Assembly: GCA_042663485.1 (NCBI GenBank)
Contig: JBHTAF010000001.1
Strand: one strand, 5' to 3'
Length of the DNA: 64,000 nucleotides
Source of the DNA: Natronosalvus sp042663485
Lineage (GTDB): Archaea; Halobacteriota; Halobacteria; Halobacteriales; Natrialbaceae
Below, in pieces: positions 34,930 to 44,389 of the stretch; the first letter of the stretch is position 1, and every line of letters begins with the position of its first letter. The notes under the pieces were generated by a model. The model saw only the letters and a list, made by a program, of their open reading frames with translations. It made no database searches and was not told the DNA's origin. Both the position numbers and the translations under genes were made by a program.

Positions 34930-37527
34930 CTAGTCTTCTGCAATCTCAACGTTCCAGTGATCGACGGCGATGGCATAGTCGTTCGATCCGCCGACGGCGG
35001 AATAGTCGGCGTGGACCTCGAACCGCGTGTCGGCCTGGACGATGTCCTCTGCAATCCCGTCGAATATATCCATGAGGTTCTCCGCGTTGTCTGCGTGTCT
35101 GTACTCCCCGCCAGTCGTCTGGGCGACCTCTTCCAGTAATTCTTCGTCTGCCCCGTCCCCGAGTCCGATTGTGTAGATCGTGATTCCCGAATTGGCGGCG
35201 TTTTCGGCCGCCTCGAGCGTATCGTCATCGTGTTCGGAAGGGTCATTAAAACCATCACTCAACAAGACGAGGATGCGGTCGGCATCTCGCGGATTAACCT
35301 CGAGTTCGTTGACGCCGGTCTCGAGTCCGGCAGCCATATTGGTGCCGCCACCGATGTTGTTTTCGACGCTGTCGTTGACCGTCTCGAGATCGGTAGACAG
35401 ATCGTGGACGCGATGGGAAGTGCTGTTGAACTCGAAAACCGCCGCACGATCACGGTGGTCGGGATCGAGCGACGCCGACGCGTTCAGTTCGCCGATGAAC
35501 GAGCGTGTTGCGTCAACGCGCAATCCGTCAGGATCGTATCCTGGATGCTGATGATCGACGGCTACCGGAACGTTACCCCACCAGGGGTATGTCTGATCAG
35601 AACGTACCGTATCACCGTCGTTAAGCGTCGTTCTGTCGCCGTCGCTCAATTTTTCGACCCCTCCTGCCGCACGGTTAATTTCCAGATCGCCTCCCACGAC
35701 GATATCACCAGTGTGAACTGGATGTTGCCACGATCCGTGATTGTAATACTCACGAATCGTGTGTAGCCCCATCGAGCCCGATCGATCCAGGACGAACCCG
35801 ACGTCGATCGGATTCCTGGTCGTCACGTTTTCGAACTCGAGCGTCCGGTTCTCTTCCGGAATCGGGACGTCGGTTCGAAGTGATCGATCGAAGTGCACCT
35901 CCAGGTCGGAGCCCCCGGCGGCGTTCCCCGGTCCGCCGATCCCTTCGACCGTCCCGCTCACGATGGCGCCGTAGATTTCGGTCCCGTCTTCAACCTTGAG
36001 GGAACCGGCACCTGGCGCGTAGACGACGCCCTGGACTGTCCCTGCGACGGCGACGTCGGTTTCGCTCGTCCCGTACACCCAGAGCTGTGACGCCCGGTCG
36101 CTCGGGACCGTCACGGACTCGAGGTCGATTGCGGAGCCGCCGGCATAGATACTGACCTGTCCCGGGCCGACGACGGTGACGTCCTCAAGGGAGACGTCGC
36201 CGTCGGCAGCGACGTAGATGTCGCCACTGGTCGTGTCGAATTCGATGCCTTCACGAGTGAAATCGCCGTGGACGGAGTACGCTCCGGCGTCGATATCACC
36301 GTCTGCGTCCCCCTCGAGTCTCGTCTCGTTTTCGAGTAGCGTTGTCGTGCGCGCAATCTCGTCGTCGATCGGTTCGATGGAATCGAACCCTTCCGCCAAC
36401 TTCGCGGTCGGAACGTCGACGCTCGCCTGCGAGCGATCGTCCCCGACGTACAACGCGACCGGTGAGACGTCCGCCTCGGGCTGGATCTGGATGTCGCCGT
36501 TCACCACCGGAAACCCGGTGATTTCGGCCTGTTGTACCCAGAGTCTATCGACATTCGCAACGAAGAGGTCGTCGGTTACGTTACCCGAATCGGCGTACGA
36601 TGCCACGCGTCCATCGTAGGAGTCGACGGTGAGCGATTCGTGGGTCCCTAACTGGACCGTCTCGTCCGACACGTAGAGGCCGCCGTAGATCGTGGGTTCG
36701 ACGCCGAGATAGTCGTCGATGGGCCGATCGACATCGACCGTGGCGAGCACCGACACCGTCCCCGTCGCCTCGTCGTGACAGATGACGTTTTGGTCGCCCG
36801 CGTTCTTGAACGAGCAATCCTCGACTGCGGCATCCGCCACGTCAGTCGCGTCGAACTCCTCGCTCAGGAAGTCGTACCAGCCGTCGTGATAGGTCTCGTC
36901 GGTAATCTCGAGGTGAACGTACCTGACGAATCCGAGGTCAGACACGCAGTCGGCCGTCCCCGTCTCGGCACGCGTCGCCGCCATCGAGTGCTCACCGACT
37001 CCGACGTCCCCCTGAAGATCCGAGACGGAGAACTCGAGATACTGCGTGCCGCGGTCGTCGGCCACGTATCGAAGGTCCGGCTTCGACTGCATTACGGTTC
37101 CGTCGTCGGTATGTCTCCAGGTTCCTCCCGCTTGTTTGGCGAGTCGCTTCCCGTCGGATTCGTACTCGAGCGTCCCGAGCGTGACGTCGTCGAGCACTGT
37201 ACACGACTGTCTAAATCGATTGGCCGCCGTCAGCGACGCTGTTCCGGAGTCGGTCAGTTCGTACGTCCCGTCTTCTGCGTCTGGAATCGTGACCGCCCCT
37301 GAATCCGAACTCGAGTGCAGCAACGTCGTCAGTTCGTGATCGAACGTGGCGAACGTCTGTTCGGTTCGCTCGTCGTCGAGATCCCCCTCGAGCGCGTCTA
37401 TCGCGACCATCCCGGTCACCCCAACCAACGCGGCCCCCACGAATACCATCCCAAACAGTAAAACGATGCCAACGAGTGGGGCGTCTCCCCGGTCGGCTGT
37501 CCCACCAGCCATATATGCACCAATCAT
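34930..37527 (-). CDS. pilin-like surface protein with C-terminal vWA domain
   Basis: An 865-residue protein. The N-terminus (GTADRGDAPLVGIVLLFGMVF) resembles type IV pilin-like or DUF7289-family proteins: a short charged leader, then one hydrophobic helix. The middle is a long beta-rich region with many Gly/Asp turns (SGDIYVAADGDVSLEDVTVV, beta-helix or bactofilin-like). Residues about 610-830 form a von Willebrand A domain with MIDAS motif DRSGSMG and downstream GGGTNMAAGL and LLSDGFND. Likely a secreted metal-dependent adhesin or surface-filament subunit. The promoter TATA (37550-37559) is centred 27 nt before ATG 37527. Confidence 0.78.
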   Translation of the reverse strand: MIGAYMAGGTADRGDAPLVGIVLLFGMVFVGAALVGVTGMVAIDALEGDLDDERTEQTFATFDHELTTLLHSSSDSGAVTIPDAEDGTYELTDSGTASLTAANRFRQSCTVLDDVTLGTLEYESDGKRLAKQAGGTWRHTDDGTVMQSKPDLRYVADDRGTQYLEFSVSDLQGDVGVGEHSMAATRAETGTADCVSDLGFVRYVHLEITDETYHDGWYDFLSEEFDATDVADAAVEDCSFKNAGDQNVICHDEATGTVSVLATVDVDRPIDDYLGVEPTIYGGLYVSDETVQLGTHESLTVDSYDGRVASYADSGNVTDDLFVANVDRLWVQQAEITGFPVVNGDIQIQPEADVSPVALYVGDDRSQASVDVPTAKLAEGFDSIEPIDDEIARTTTLLENETRLEGDADGDIDAGAYSVHGDFTREGIEFDTTSGDIYVAADGDVSLEDVTVVGPGQVSIYAGGSAIDLESVTVPSDRASQLWVYGTSETDVAVAGTVQGVVYAPGAGSLKVEDGTEIYGAIVSGTVEGIGGPGNAAGGSDLEVHFDRSLRTDVPIPEENRTLEFENVTTRNPIDVGFVLDRSGSMGLHTIREYYNHGSWQHPVHTGDIVVGGDLEINRAAGGVEKLSDGDRTTLNDGDTVRSDQTYPWWGNVPVAVDHQHPGYDPDGLRVDATRSFIGELNASASLDPDHRDRAAVFEFNSTSHRVHDLSTDLETVNDSVENNIGGGTNMAAGLETGVNELEVNPRDADRILVLLSDGFNDPSEHDDDTLEAAENAANSGITIYTIGLGDGADEELLEEVAQTTGGEYRHADNAENLMDIFDGIAEDIVQADTRFEVHADYSAVGGSNDYAIAVDHWNVEIAED

Positions 37528-37848
37528 ATTGCTGTATTCAAGAAAGACACATTATAAAAAACCACCAGATATTGCCGGTGAATACCCCTACCCGAGGGTC
37601 CAGTTGCCCGGAATCGGCAGACGGGTCGCTGTCTCGATCACTGCCTTCGGAGCGGATAGGGCGGCTTGAAACTCTCTCATGGGCGGATAGGAGACGTTGA
37701 AGCGGTGCAGGCGCTGCTCATCACTGCATCGACAACGTCTCATCGCCCGTGGGTGGCCGCGCTCGAGTGAACCGAGACCTGTCGTCCACGACCGCCTCGC
37801 CACCGAAGATAAACACTTGTATACCGAAGGTGCCCTAGCCCAAAACAG
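37528..37848. other. divergent promoter region
   Basis: Two TATA boxes: TTTTTATAAT (minus strand, 37551-37560) for the vWA gene and GTATACC (37819-37825) for the DUF106 gene, each about 27 nt before its start. No gene is seen between them. Confidence 0.55.
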
Positions 37849-38805
37849 ATGACGCGCACAGCGGAGAAGATAGGCGCCCTCGTCCGCGAGGACTCGTCGT
37901 TCGAGGAGGCACTCGAGGCGATCCGCCGGAAGGCCGATGAGAACGGCGGCGAGGTCGAGTGGGCGGACGTCCGTGACGACCTGTCGAGCGGCCAGTGGGG
38001 CCGACTCATCGAGAAGGGGATTCTCGTCGACGGTCAAAACGGGTTCGAGATTGCCGACCGTTCGGCGTTCGACGACGCCCTCGATGGCGACGAGGAGGAC
38101 GGCGGCCTGGCCGACGACCTTCCCGAGATCGACGCCGAGGAATCGAAGTGGTCGCAGTGGGACAAGATCGCAGGGGTGACCGCGCTGCTCTTTATGGTAG
38201 GCTACTGGTTTACCTCCGTCAGGGATGCCGTCGGCGGCGTACTCGACGTCGCCCTCGGGCCCCTGGCGACGAGCATGCCCTTCTACACCGTGATCCTCGC
38301 CATCGCGATCATGACGGGCCTGTACTCGACGCTCCTGCAGGCGAACCTGATGAACATGGAGCGGATGGGGAAGTACCAGGAGCGTATGAAGGCCATGCAG
38401 GACAAACGCTCCGAGGTCCAAGATCGCAAGAAAGAAGCCGAGAAGCGGGGCGCGAGCGAAGCCGAGATCGAGAAACTCGACAACGAGCTCCAGCAGGTAC
38501 AAGAAGAGCAGATGGAAGCGATGGCCGACAACCTCGGGATGTTCAAAGAGCAGTTCCGACCGATGGTCTGGATCATGCTCTTCACGATTCCGCTGTTCCT
38601 GTGGATGTACTACCGAATCCACGGCACCGGTCCCCAGACCATCGAGCAGACCGTGGTCATGCCGATGGTCGGCGAAGTCGAGTGGCAGGAGGGCGTCATC
38701 GGCCCCATGCGCGCGTGGATCGTCTGGTACTTCCTGTGCTCGATGGGGTTCGTCCAGCTGTTGCGCAAGGCGCTCAACATCGACATGTCACCCGACACGA
38801 GTTAA
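37849..38805 (+). CDS. DUF106/EMC3-TMCO1-like membrane insertase of the Oxa1 superfamily
   Basis: A 318-residue membrane protein. Residues 1-85 are an acidic soluble extension, then three or four membrane helices separated by a charged coiled coil (QERMKAMQDKRSEVQDRKKEAE onward, about residues 180-235). The archaeal DUF106 family belongs to the YidC/Oxa1/EMC3 superfamily that inserts membrane proteins. It sits in its conserved place between adk and cmk, although the vWA gene is interposed here. It is Met-rich, typical of the cytosolic groove region. Confidence 0.87.
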   Translation: MTRTAEKIGALVREDSSFEEALEAIRRKADENGGEVEWADVRDDLSSGQWGRLIEKGILVDGQNGFEIADRSAFDDALDGDEEDGGLADDLPEIDAEESKWSQWDKIAGVTALLFMVGYWFTSVRDAVGGVLDVALGPLATSMPFYTVILAIAIMTGLYSTLLQANLMNMERMGKYQERMKAMQDKRSEVQDRKKEAEKRGASEAEIEKLDNELQQVQEEQMEAMADNLGMFKEQFRPMVWIMLFTIPLFLWMYYRIHGTGPQTIEQTVVMPMVGEVEWQEGVIGPMRAWIVWYFLCSMGFVQLLRKALNIDMSPDTS

Positions 38806-38909
38806 GCGAGTCTGTTTTTACAGTACGGCGTCGGAGACACGCACCCGGTTTGCCTCGAACGACTCGAGCGATTCAAAACCCCTTTGAGGTGGCCCCGCGC
38901 ACTTCGGGT

Positions 38910-39485
38910 ATGTTACTGACCGTTTCCGGACCGCCGGGCGGAGGAAAGACGACGAACGCGGCGTTGCTGGCCGATGAGTTCGGCCTCGAGCACGTCAGCG
39001 GTGGCGATATCTTCCGTCAGCTCGCGGAGGAACGCGGCTACACTCCCCTCGAGTTCAACAAACTCGCCGAGGAGAACGACGAGATCGACCGCGACCTCGA
39101 TCGGCGACTGCGCGAGATCGCCGTCGAGCGCGACGACGTCGTCCTCGAGTCCCGACTGGCCGGCTGGCTCGCGGCCGAACAGGCCGATCTCAAGTTCTGG
39201 CTCGACGCGCCGCTGTCGGTTCGGGGAGAGCGGATCGCCGACCGCGAGGACAAAACCCCGGAGCGAGCGACGGAGGAGACGCGTGCTCGGGAAGCCAGCG
39301 AGGTCGGACGATATCGCGAGTACTACGGGATCGAGTTCGGCGACCTGAGCATCTACGACCTCTCGATGAACACGTCACGCTGGAGTCCCGAGGCCGTCGC
39401 CGACACGCTCGTGACGGCCGTCGAGGCGTATGACTCGGCCGCCGACGAGGGGAAAACGCCCGTCGACGTCGACTACGAGTTCTGA
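38910..39485 (+). CDS. cmk: cytidylate kinase, archaeal type
   Basis: A 191-residue (d)CMP kinase with P-loop SGPPGGGKTT at residues 6-15, SGGDIFRQ, and an Arg-rich lid region ERIADREDKTPERA. It converts CMP to CDP. Its stop overlaps the truB start by one base (TGATG), so the pair are translationally coupled. Confidence 0.93.
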   Translation: MLLTVSGPPGGGKTTNAALLADEFGLEHVSGGDIFRQLAEERGYTPLEFNKLAEENDEIDRDLDRRLREIAVERDDVVLESRLAGWLAAEQADLKFWLDAPLSVRGERIADREDKTPERATEETRAREASEVGRYREYYGIEFGDLSIYDLSMNTSRWSPEAVADTLVTAVEAYDSAADEGKTPVDVDYEF

Positions 39486-40408
39486 TGATCCGTCGCGGTC
39501 CCCCCGAGGAACGGTCGCCCGCCGACCTCCTGCAATTCGGCGTCGTGAACCTCGACAAGCCGCCGGGGCCGTCCTCCCACCAAATCAGCGGCTGGCTCCG
39601 CGACGCCGTTGCCGAGACCCTCGAGGGAGCCGGCGAAGAGCCGATCGACCGGGCCTCCCACGCCGGTACGCTCGATCCGAAGGTCACGGGCTGTCTACCG
39701 ATCATGCTCGGCCACGCGACCCGGCTGGCGCCGGTGTTCCTCGAGGGCCACAAGGAGTACGTGGCCGTCCTCGAGTGTCACGCCCCAGTCCCACACGACG
39801 CCGAGTCCGTCGTCGAAGAGTTCGAGGGGCCGATCTACCAGAAGCCGCCGCGAAAGAGCGCCGTCTCGCGGCGGGTCCGCGTGCGCGAGATTTACGACCT
39901 CGAGGTGCTCGAAACGAGCGATCGGCAGGTCCTCCTGCGAATCCGTTGTGAGAGCGGCACCTACGTCCGCAAACTCTGTCACGACCTCGGTCTCGCGCTA
40001 GGGACAGGCGGGCACATGGGCCACCTTCGTCGGACGGCGACGACGCCGTTCGACGACCGAACGCTTCACTCGGCCCGGGACTTCCTCGACGCGCTCGCGT
40101 TCTGGCTCGAGGACGACGATCCCGACCCGCTCCTGAACGTGGTCGAACCGGCCGAGCGTATTCTCGCGGACGTCCCTCGAGTCACCATTGCCCCCAGTGC
40201 CGCGGAGTCGGTCGCCACCGGGGCGCCGGTGTACGCGCCTGGAGTACTCGAGGTCGACGACGGCGCCGCAGATGCCGCGAACCGAGACGACGACCCGCTC
40301 GTGGCCTGTTGTACACCCGATGGTGCAGCAGTCTGTCTCGGTCGGCTCGTCGGCGATCACGAGGCCGACTCGGGGACCGTCGTGGCGCTCGAGCGCGTGC
40401 TCGTGTAG
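39485..40408 (+). CDS. truB: tRNA/rRNA pseudouridine synthase TruB/Cbf5
   Basis: A 307-residue enzyme. The catalytic Asp is in HAGTLDPKVTGCLP, followed by YQKPPRKSAVSRRVRVREIY and ESGTYVRKLCHDLGLALG. The C-terminal part (about residues 220-307) is a PUA-like domain. In archaea the Cbf5 type works with H/ACA guide RNPs and also modifies tRNA U55. Length and position after cmk are typical. Confidence 0.93.
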   Translation: MIRRGPPEERSPADLLQFGVVNLDKPPGPSSHQISGWLRDAVAETLEGAGEEPIDRASHAGTLDPKVTGCLPIMLGHATRLAPVFLEGHKEYVAVLECHAPVPHDAESVVEEFEGPIYQKPPRKSAVSRRVRVREIYDLEVLETSDRQVLLRIRCESGTYVRKLCHDLGLALGTGGHMGHLRRTATTPFDDRTLHSARDFLDALAFWLEDDDPDPLLNVVEPAERILADVPRVTIAPSAAESVATGAPVYAPGVLEVDDGAADAANRDDDPLVACCTPDGAAVCLGRLVGDHEADSGTVVALERVLV

Positions 40409-40456
40409 TCCTCAAAGCGTCTCCCTCTCAAACCGCGAACGGGCTATGAACGCCAG

Positions 40457-40855
40457 TCAGTCCTCGTGAGCGAGCGAGAGCACCGTGGCTTCGCCCGAGA
40501 CGACCACGTCGTCCTTGACGCGTGCAACCGTTTCGACGCGGTACCGGTCGTCGCCCAGGTCCTCGAGCACCTCGGCCGTCGCAGTGACGGTCTGGTCGGG
40601 AAAGACGGGCGCCTCGAACGAGAGGTCCTGGGAGAGGTAGACGACGTCGCCAGGGAGGGAGGCGAGGGCACTCGAAATGAGACCCGCCACGAGCATGCCG
40701 TGGGCGATGGGGCCGTCGAAGAGGCCCTCTGCGGCGTACTCGGGCTCGAGGTGGAGCGGGTTCTCGTCGCCGGTGAGGTCGGCGAAGCGCTCGATGTGGT
40801 CGGTCGTGATTCGCTGGCTGACCTCGCTCCGGTCGCCGGGGCTGGCAGTCGACAT
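40457..40855 (-). CDS. MaoC-like (R)-specific enoyl-CoA hydratase
   Basis: A 132-residue hot-dog-fold protein. The catalytic Asp/His signature appears as FADLTGDENPLHLEPEYA followed by AHGMLVAGLIS. It hydrates trans-2-enoyl-CoA to (R)-3-hydroxyacyl-CoA, supplying PHA synthesis or fatty-acid metabolism. Starts at ATG 40855, divergent from the acyl-CoA ligase operon. A much longer minus-strand frame through this region is not coding. Confidence 0.88.
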   Translation of the reverse strand: MSTASPGDRSEVSQRITTDHIERFADLTGDENPLHLEPEYAAEGLFDGPIAHGMLVAGLISSALASLPGDVVYLSQDLSFEAPVFPDQTVTATAEVLEDLGDDRYRVETVARVKDDVVVSGEATVLSLAHED

Positions 40856-40942
40856 ACGTCTTCTTTCGTCGCGACCCGCGTGTAGTCGCGGGTTGATACT
40901 CGAACGTCGGAGTACTTGAGCGCGGACGGAAACTAGACTAGT

Positions 40943-41818
40943 ATGACTCGAGCGACCAACGGCGACGTGGAACTCGCCTACGAGGTCGGCGGACGCCCCG
41001 GTGGGGAGCCCGTCGTCTTCGTCGAGGGACTCGGCTACGGCCGGTGGATGTGGCGCTGGCAGCGCGACGCGCTGGCCGACGAGTGTCGAACGATCCTGTG
41101 GGACAACCGCGGCACAGGCGACTCCGACGCCCCGGAGGGACCCTATACGATCGAGGAGATGGCGGGCGACCTCGAGGCCGTGCTCGCCGACGCGGGCGTC
41201 GACCGCGCCCACTTGATCGGAGCGAGCATGGGCGGGATGATCGCCCAGCGCTACGCCCTCGAGTACGACCGCGCGGCAACCCTCTCTTTGCTCTGTACCA
41301 CCCCCGGCGGCCCGGAGGCGGTGCCGGTGCCCGAGGAGACGCAGGCGGCGATATTCGCGGTTCCGGAGGACGGCGACGAGCGCGAGCGGATTCGTCATCG
41401 AATGGCCCCCGCAGTTTCGGACACGTTCTTCGAGGAGAACCCCGACGTGACCGAGGACATCGTCGACTGGCGCCTCGAGAGCGACGCGAGCGACGCGGCC
41501 AGGAAGGCTCAGGCGGCGGGCGTGGCCGAGTTCGACGTGGCGGACGAGGTGTCGGCGCTCGATGTGCCAGTAGTGATCCTTCACGGGAGCGACGACCGGG
41601 TCGTCCCCGTCGAGAACGGCCGTCTGCTCGAGAACCTGATCCCGCACGCCCGACTCGAGGTCTGTGACGGCGGTCATCACCTCTTCTTCGTCGAGCGGTC
41701 CGACTGGGTGAACGACCGGGTGGTCGACTTCCTCGAGGCGAACCCCATCGGGGCAGATCTCGAGGCCGGGGGCGAATCCACGGCAGAAGCCGCACTCGAG
41801 GCCGGTGATCGCGAGTGA
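40943..41818 (+). CDS. alpha/beta-fold hydrolase
   Basis: A 291-residue hydrolase: oxyanion region VEGLGYGRWMW, nucleophile Ser in GASMGGM (about residue 94), Asp in HGSDDRVVPV, His in DGGHHLFF. A C-terminal acidic Ala/Glu tail. Probably an esterase or thioesterase. It overlaps the ligase gene by GTGA (41815-41818), implying coupled translation and a joint role in acyl metabolism. Confidence 0.88.
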   Translation: MTRATNGDVELAYEVGGRPGGEPVVFVEGLGYGRWMWRWQRDALADECRTILWDNRGTGDSDAPEGPYTIEEMAGDLEAVLADAGVDRAHLIGASMGGMIAQRYALEYDRAATLSLLCTTPGGPEAVPVPEETQAAIFAVPEDGDERERIRHRMAPAVSDTFFEENPDVTEDIVDWRLESDASDAARKAQAAGVAEFDVADEVSALDVPVVILHGSDDRVVPVENGRLLENLIPHARLEVCDGGHHLFFVERSDWVNDRVVDFLEANPIGADLEAGGESTAEAALEAGDRE

Positions 41819-43518
41819 ACTGGAGCGACGACGACTACGGCTGGGTCGGCGACTGGACCGCCAGGCGGGCGTCGCTCTCGCCCGACCGGACGGCGATCGT
41901 CGACGCCACCGACGACGCGCGAGCCACGTACGCGGACCTCGAGTCGCGGGCGAATCGCACGGCTCGACTACTCGAGGATTACGACGTGTGCGAGGGATCC
42001 CGGGTCGCCCTCGTCTCGCGAAACCGCCTCGAGGTCTTCGACCTGTTCTTCGGGACCGGCAAGACTGGCGGCGTGCTCGCACCGCTGTCGTACCGACTTG
42101 CACCGCCAGAACTGGCCGAACTGCTGGAACTCGTCGACCCGAACCTGCTCGTCATCGAATCGCCGTTCGTCGAGCGCCTCGAGCACGCGATGGCTCGCTC
42201 GAGCGTCGATCCATCGGTCCTCGAGATCGAGACCGACGAACCCGCAGGCGGGTGGGACGTCTATCGAGACCGGCTTCCGGCGGACGACGGCCCCGTCGAG
42301 AGCCGCGAACGAGCCCTCTCGGATCCGCACCTGCTGCTCCACACCGGCGGCTCGACGGGAACGCCGAAGGAGACGACGGTCACCCACGGCTCGCTGTACT
42401 GGAACTCGACGAACACGATCACCGCGTGGGGACTCCGGCCCGACGACGTGACGCCGATGGTGTTCCCCAACTTCCACACTGGCGGCTGGAACGTCATCAC
42501 CCTGCCGTTGATCCACATGGGCGGTACCCTGGTCATCGACCGCGAGGTCGATCCCCGGCGCGTCCTCGAGCAGGTCGAAACCCACGAGGCGACGATTCTC
42601 GTGGCCGTCCCCGCGGTGTTGCGGTCCATGGCGACCCACGACGACTGGGAGCGGACTGACCTCTCGAGTCTCCGGTTCGTCAAGAGCGGCGGCGGCCCCT
42701 GCCGGGATTCGATCGTCAGGGCCTGGCGAGACCGCGGCGTCGACATGTCTCAGGGGTACGGCCTCACCGAGATCGGTCCGAACAACTTCGCGATGCCCGA
42801 CGAGTACGACCCCGGAAAGGTCGCGAGCGTAGGGAAACCGGTTCTCCACGCCGACGCCCGGATCGTCGACGAAAACGGACGCGAGGTCGAGACCGGAGAG
42901 ATCGGCGAACTCGAGTTGCGCGGCCCCCACGGCTCTGCGGGCTACTGGCGCAATTCCGAGGCCTCGAGGGAAACGTTCGGGGACGAGGACGACACGAGTA
43001 AGTGGGTGTCGACCGGCGACCTCGCCCGCGTGGACGACGACGGCTTCTATCACATCGAGGGGCGCAAGAAGAACATGTTCGTCAGCGGCGGCGAGAACGT
43101 CTACCCGCCCGAGGTCGAGGACGTGATCACGGACCACGACGCGGTGGCTGAAGCGATCGTCGTCGGCGTCCCCGACGACCAGTGGGGAACGGTCGGGAAG
43201 GCCGTCGTCGAACTGACACACGAGGCCCGGTCCAATGCGGCGACCCCCGAGGACGCCCTGGCACTGGAGGACCTCGAGGTGTTCCTCTCGGGGAAACTCG
43301 CGCGGTTCAAGATTCCCAAGTACCTCGCGTTCGTCGACGAGATGCCGATGAGCGGCCCGTCGAAGATCGATCGGACGGCGCTCGAGGATCGGTTCGGGGG
43401 TGAGGAGGGCGACGGGGGCCGAAGTAAAGGCGACGCGGACGACGAAAGCGAGAGGAGTCCAAACGATGGCGACGGGAAGCGAAACGGGACCGACGACGGA
43501 GCGGAGGTCGAACCGTGA
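41815..43518 (+). CDS. acyl-CoA ligase (class I adenylate-forming enzyme)
   Basis: A 567-residue ligase. Motifs: LLLHTGGSTGTPKETTVTHG (A3, P-loop-like), YGLTEIGPNNF (A5), WVSTGDLARVDDDGFYHIEGR (A7-A8) and the catalytic Lys in SGPSKIDRTAL (A10). It activates a carboxylate with ATP and links it to CoA. The acid could be medium/long-chain or aromatic. The last about 55 residues are an acidic, low-complexity tail without family match. Start is a GTG in overlap with the hydrolase. Confidence 0.9.
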   Translation: MNWSDDDYGWVGDWTARRASLSPDRTAIVDATDDARATYADLESRANRTARLLEDYDVCEGSRVALVSRNRLEVFDLFFGTGKTGGVLAPLSYRLAPPELAELLELVDPNLLVIESPFVERLEHAMARSSVDPSVLEIETDEPAGGWDVYRDRLPADDGPVESRERALSDPHLLLHTGGSTGTPKETTVTHGSLYWNSTNTITAWGLRPDDVTPMVFPNFHTGGWNVITLPLIHMGGTLVIDREVDPRRVLEQVETHEATILVAVPAVLRSMATHDDWERTDLSSLRFVKSGGGPCRDSIVRAWRDRGVDMSQGYGLTEIGPNNFAMPDEYDPGKVASVGKPVLHADARIVDENGREVETGEIGELELRGPHGSAGYWRNSEASRETFGDEDDTSKWVSTGDLARVDDDGFYHIEGRKKNMFVSGGENVYPPEVEDVITDHDAVAEAIVVGVPDDQWGTVGKAVVELTHEARSNAATPEDALALEDLEVFLSGKLARFKIPKYLAFVDEMPMSGPSKIDRTALEDRFGGEEGDGGRSKGDADDESERSPNDGDGKRNGTDDGAEVEP

Positions 43519-43594
43519 TTCGCGCTTTGTTCACCCGCTCTCCGTCCCGAAATCGACGGGTAAGGTTATGCTGCTCAACTAACAATACGTGTCA

Positions 43595-44317
43595 ATGATC
43601 GACCTTACCCTGGACATGGAGCAGTACGACTGCCCGTTCATCGACACGACCGACGATCACGACGTGTCGTTCACCGCCGTTCAGTGGGAGTTCGACGGCC
43701 AGCGACGCGAGCTCGAGACGCGGATGATGGTCGAGGGTGAGGACCGGTCGACGCTCGAGTCCGGCCTCTCGACGCTGCAGGCTCACGATAACATGTACGA
43801 GTGCACTCTCTTCAAGAAACACGAGGGGACGGCGCTCCTGCGAACCGTCATCGACGAGACGAACGCGATGCGGGTCATCCGGGACAACGGCGGCTACATC
43901 ACCGGCCCGTTCCACATCGAGGACGGTAGCGAGCGCTGGGAGGTCGGCTTCGACGAGAACCGGACGGCCGACGACGCCCTCGCCGACCTCGAGCGCAACA
44001 ACGAGTTCGACGTCCTCGCCGAAGACGCCCTCGACCTGCCCGACCTCTTCGACGTGCTCGACAACGCCGACGCAGCGAGTAACCTGATCGAGGGCTGTCG
44101 GTCGCTCTCGGACGTCGAACGCCAGACGCTCACGGTCGCGGCGGAGAAGGGCTACTTCGACCAGCCCCGGGGAGCGACCCTGCAGATGCTCGCCAACGAG
44201 TTCGACGTCTCCGACACGGCCGTCTCGAAGAACGTCCGCCGCGCGGAGCGAAAGGTCCTCCGACGGGTCGTCGACGCCCTCGAGGACCTCGATAACAGTG
44301 TTTCAGACCTCGAGTAA
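43595..44317 (+). CDS. Bat-type HTH transcription regulator
   Basis: A 240-residue regulator with an N-terminal sensor-like domain and a C-terminal bacterio-opsin-activator HTH (about residues 170-235: LSDVERQTLTVAAEKGYFDQPRG, then FDVSDTAVSKNVRRAERKVL). It probably controls the flanking acyl-CoA and thiolase genes; this is inferred from position. ATG 43595 is preferred over a GTG two codons earlier. Confidence 0.88.
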   Translation: MIDLTLDMEQYDCPFIDTTDDHDVSFTAVQWEFDGQRRELETRMMVEGEDRSTLESGLSTLQAHDNMYECTLFKKHEGTALLRTVIDETNAMRVIRDNGGYITGPFHIEDGSERWEVGFDENRTADDALADLERNNEFDVLAEDALDLPDLFDVLDNADAASNLIEGCRSLSDVERQTLTVAAEKGYFDQPRGATLQMLANEFDVSDTAVSKNVRRAERKVLRRVVDALEDLDNSVSDLE

Positions 44318-44389
44318 CGGCACTCGCGGATCCAGCGATTAGACGGGAATTTCACATCGTTTTTGAGCACGGACCACTTTCGTTCGAGT

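Noticed and set aside
34243..35139. 298-residue plus-strand frame over adk
   Set aside because: Different frame from the real adk gene, Arg/Gly-rich shadow.
40457..42103. 548-residue minus-strand frame including the MaoC gene
   Set aside because: Only the last 132 codons match a family; the rest is antisense to the hydrolase and ligase genes.
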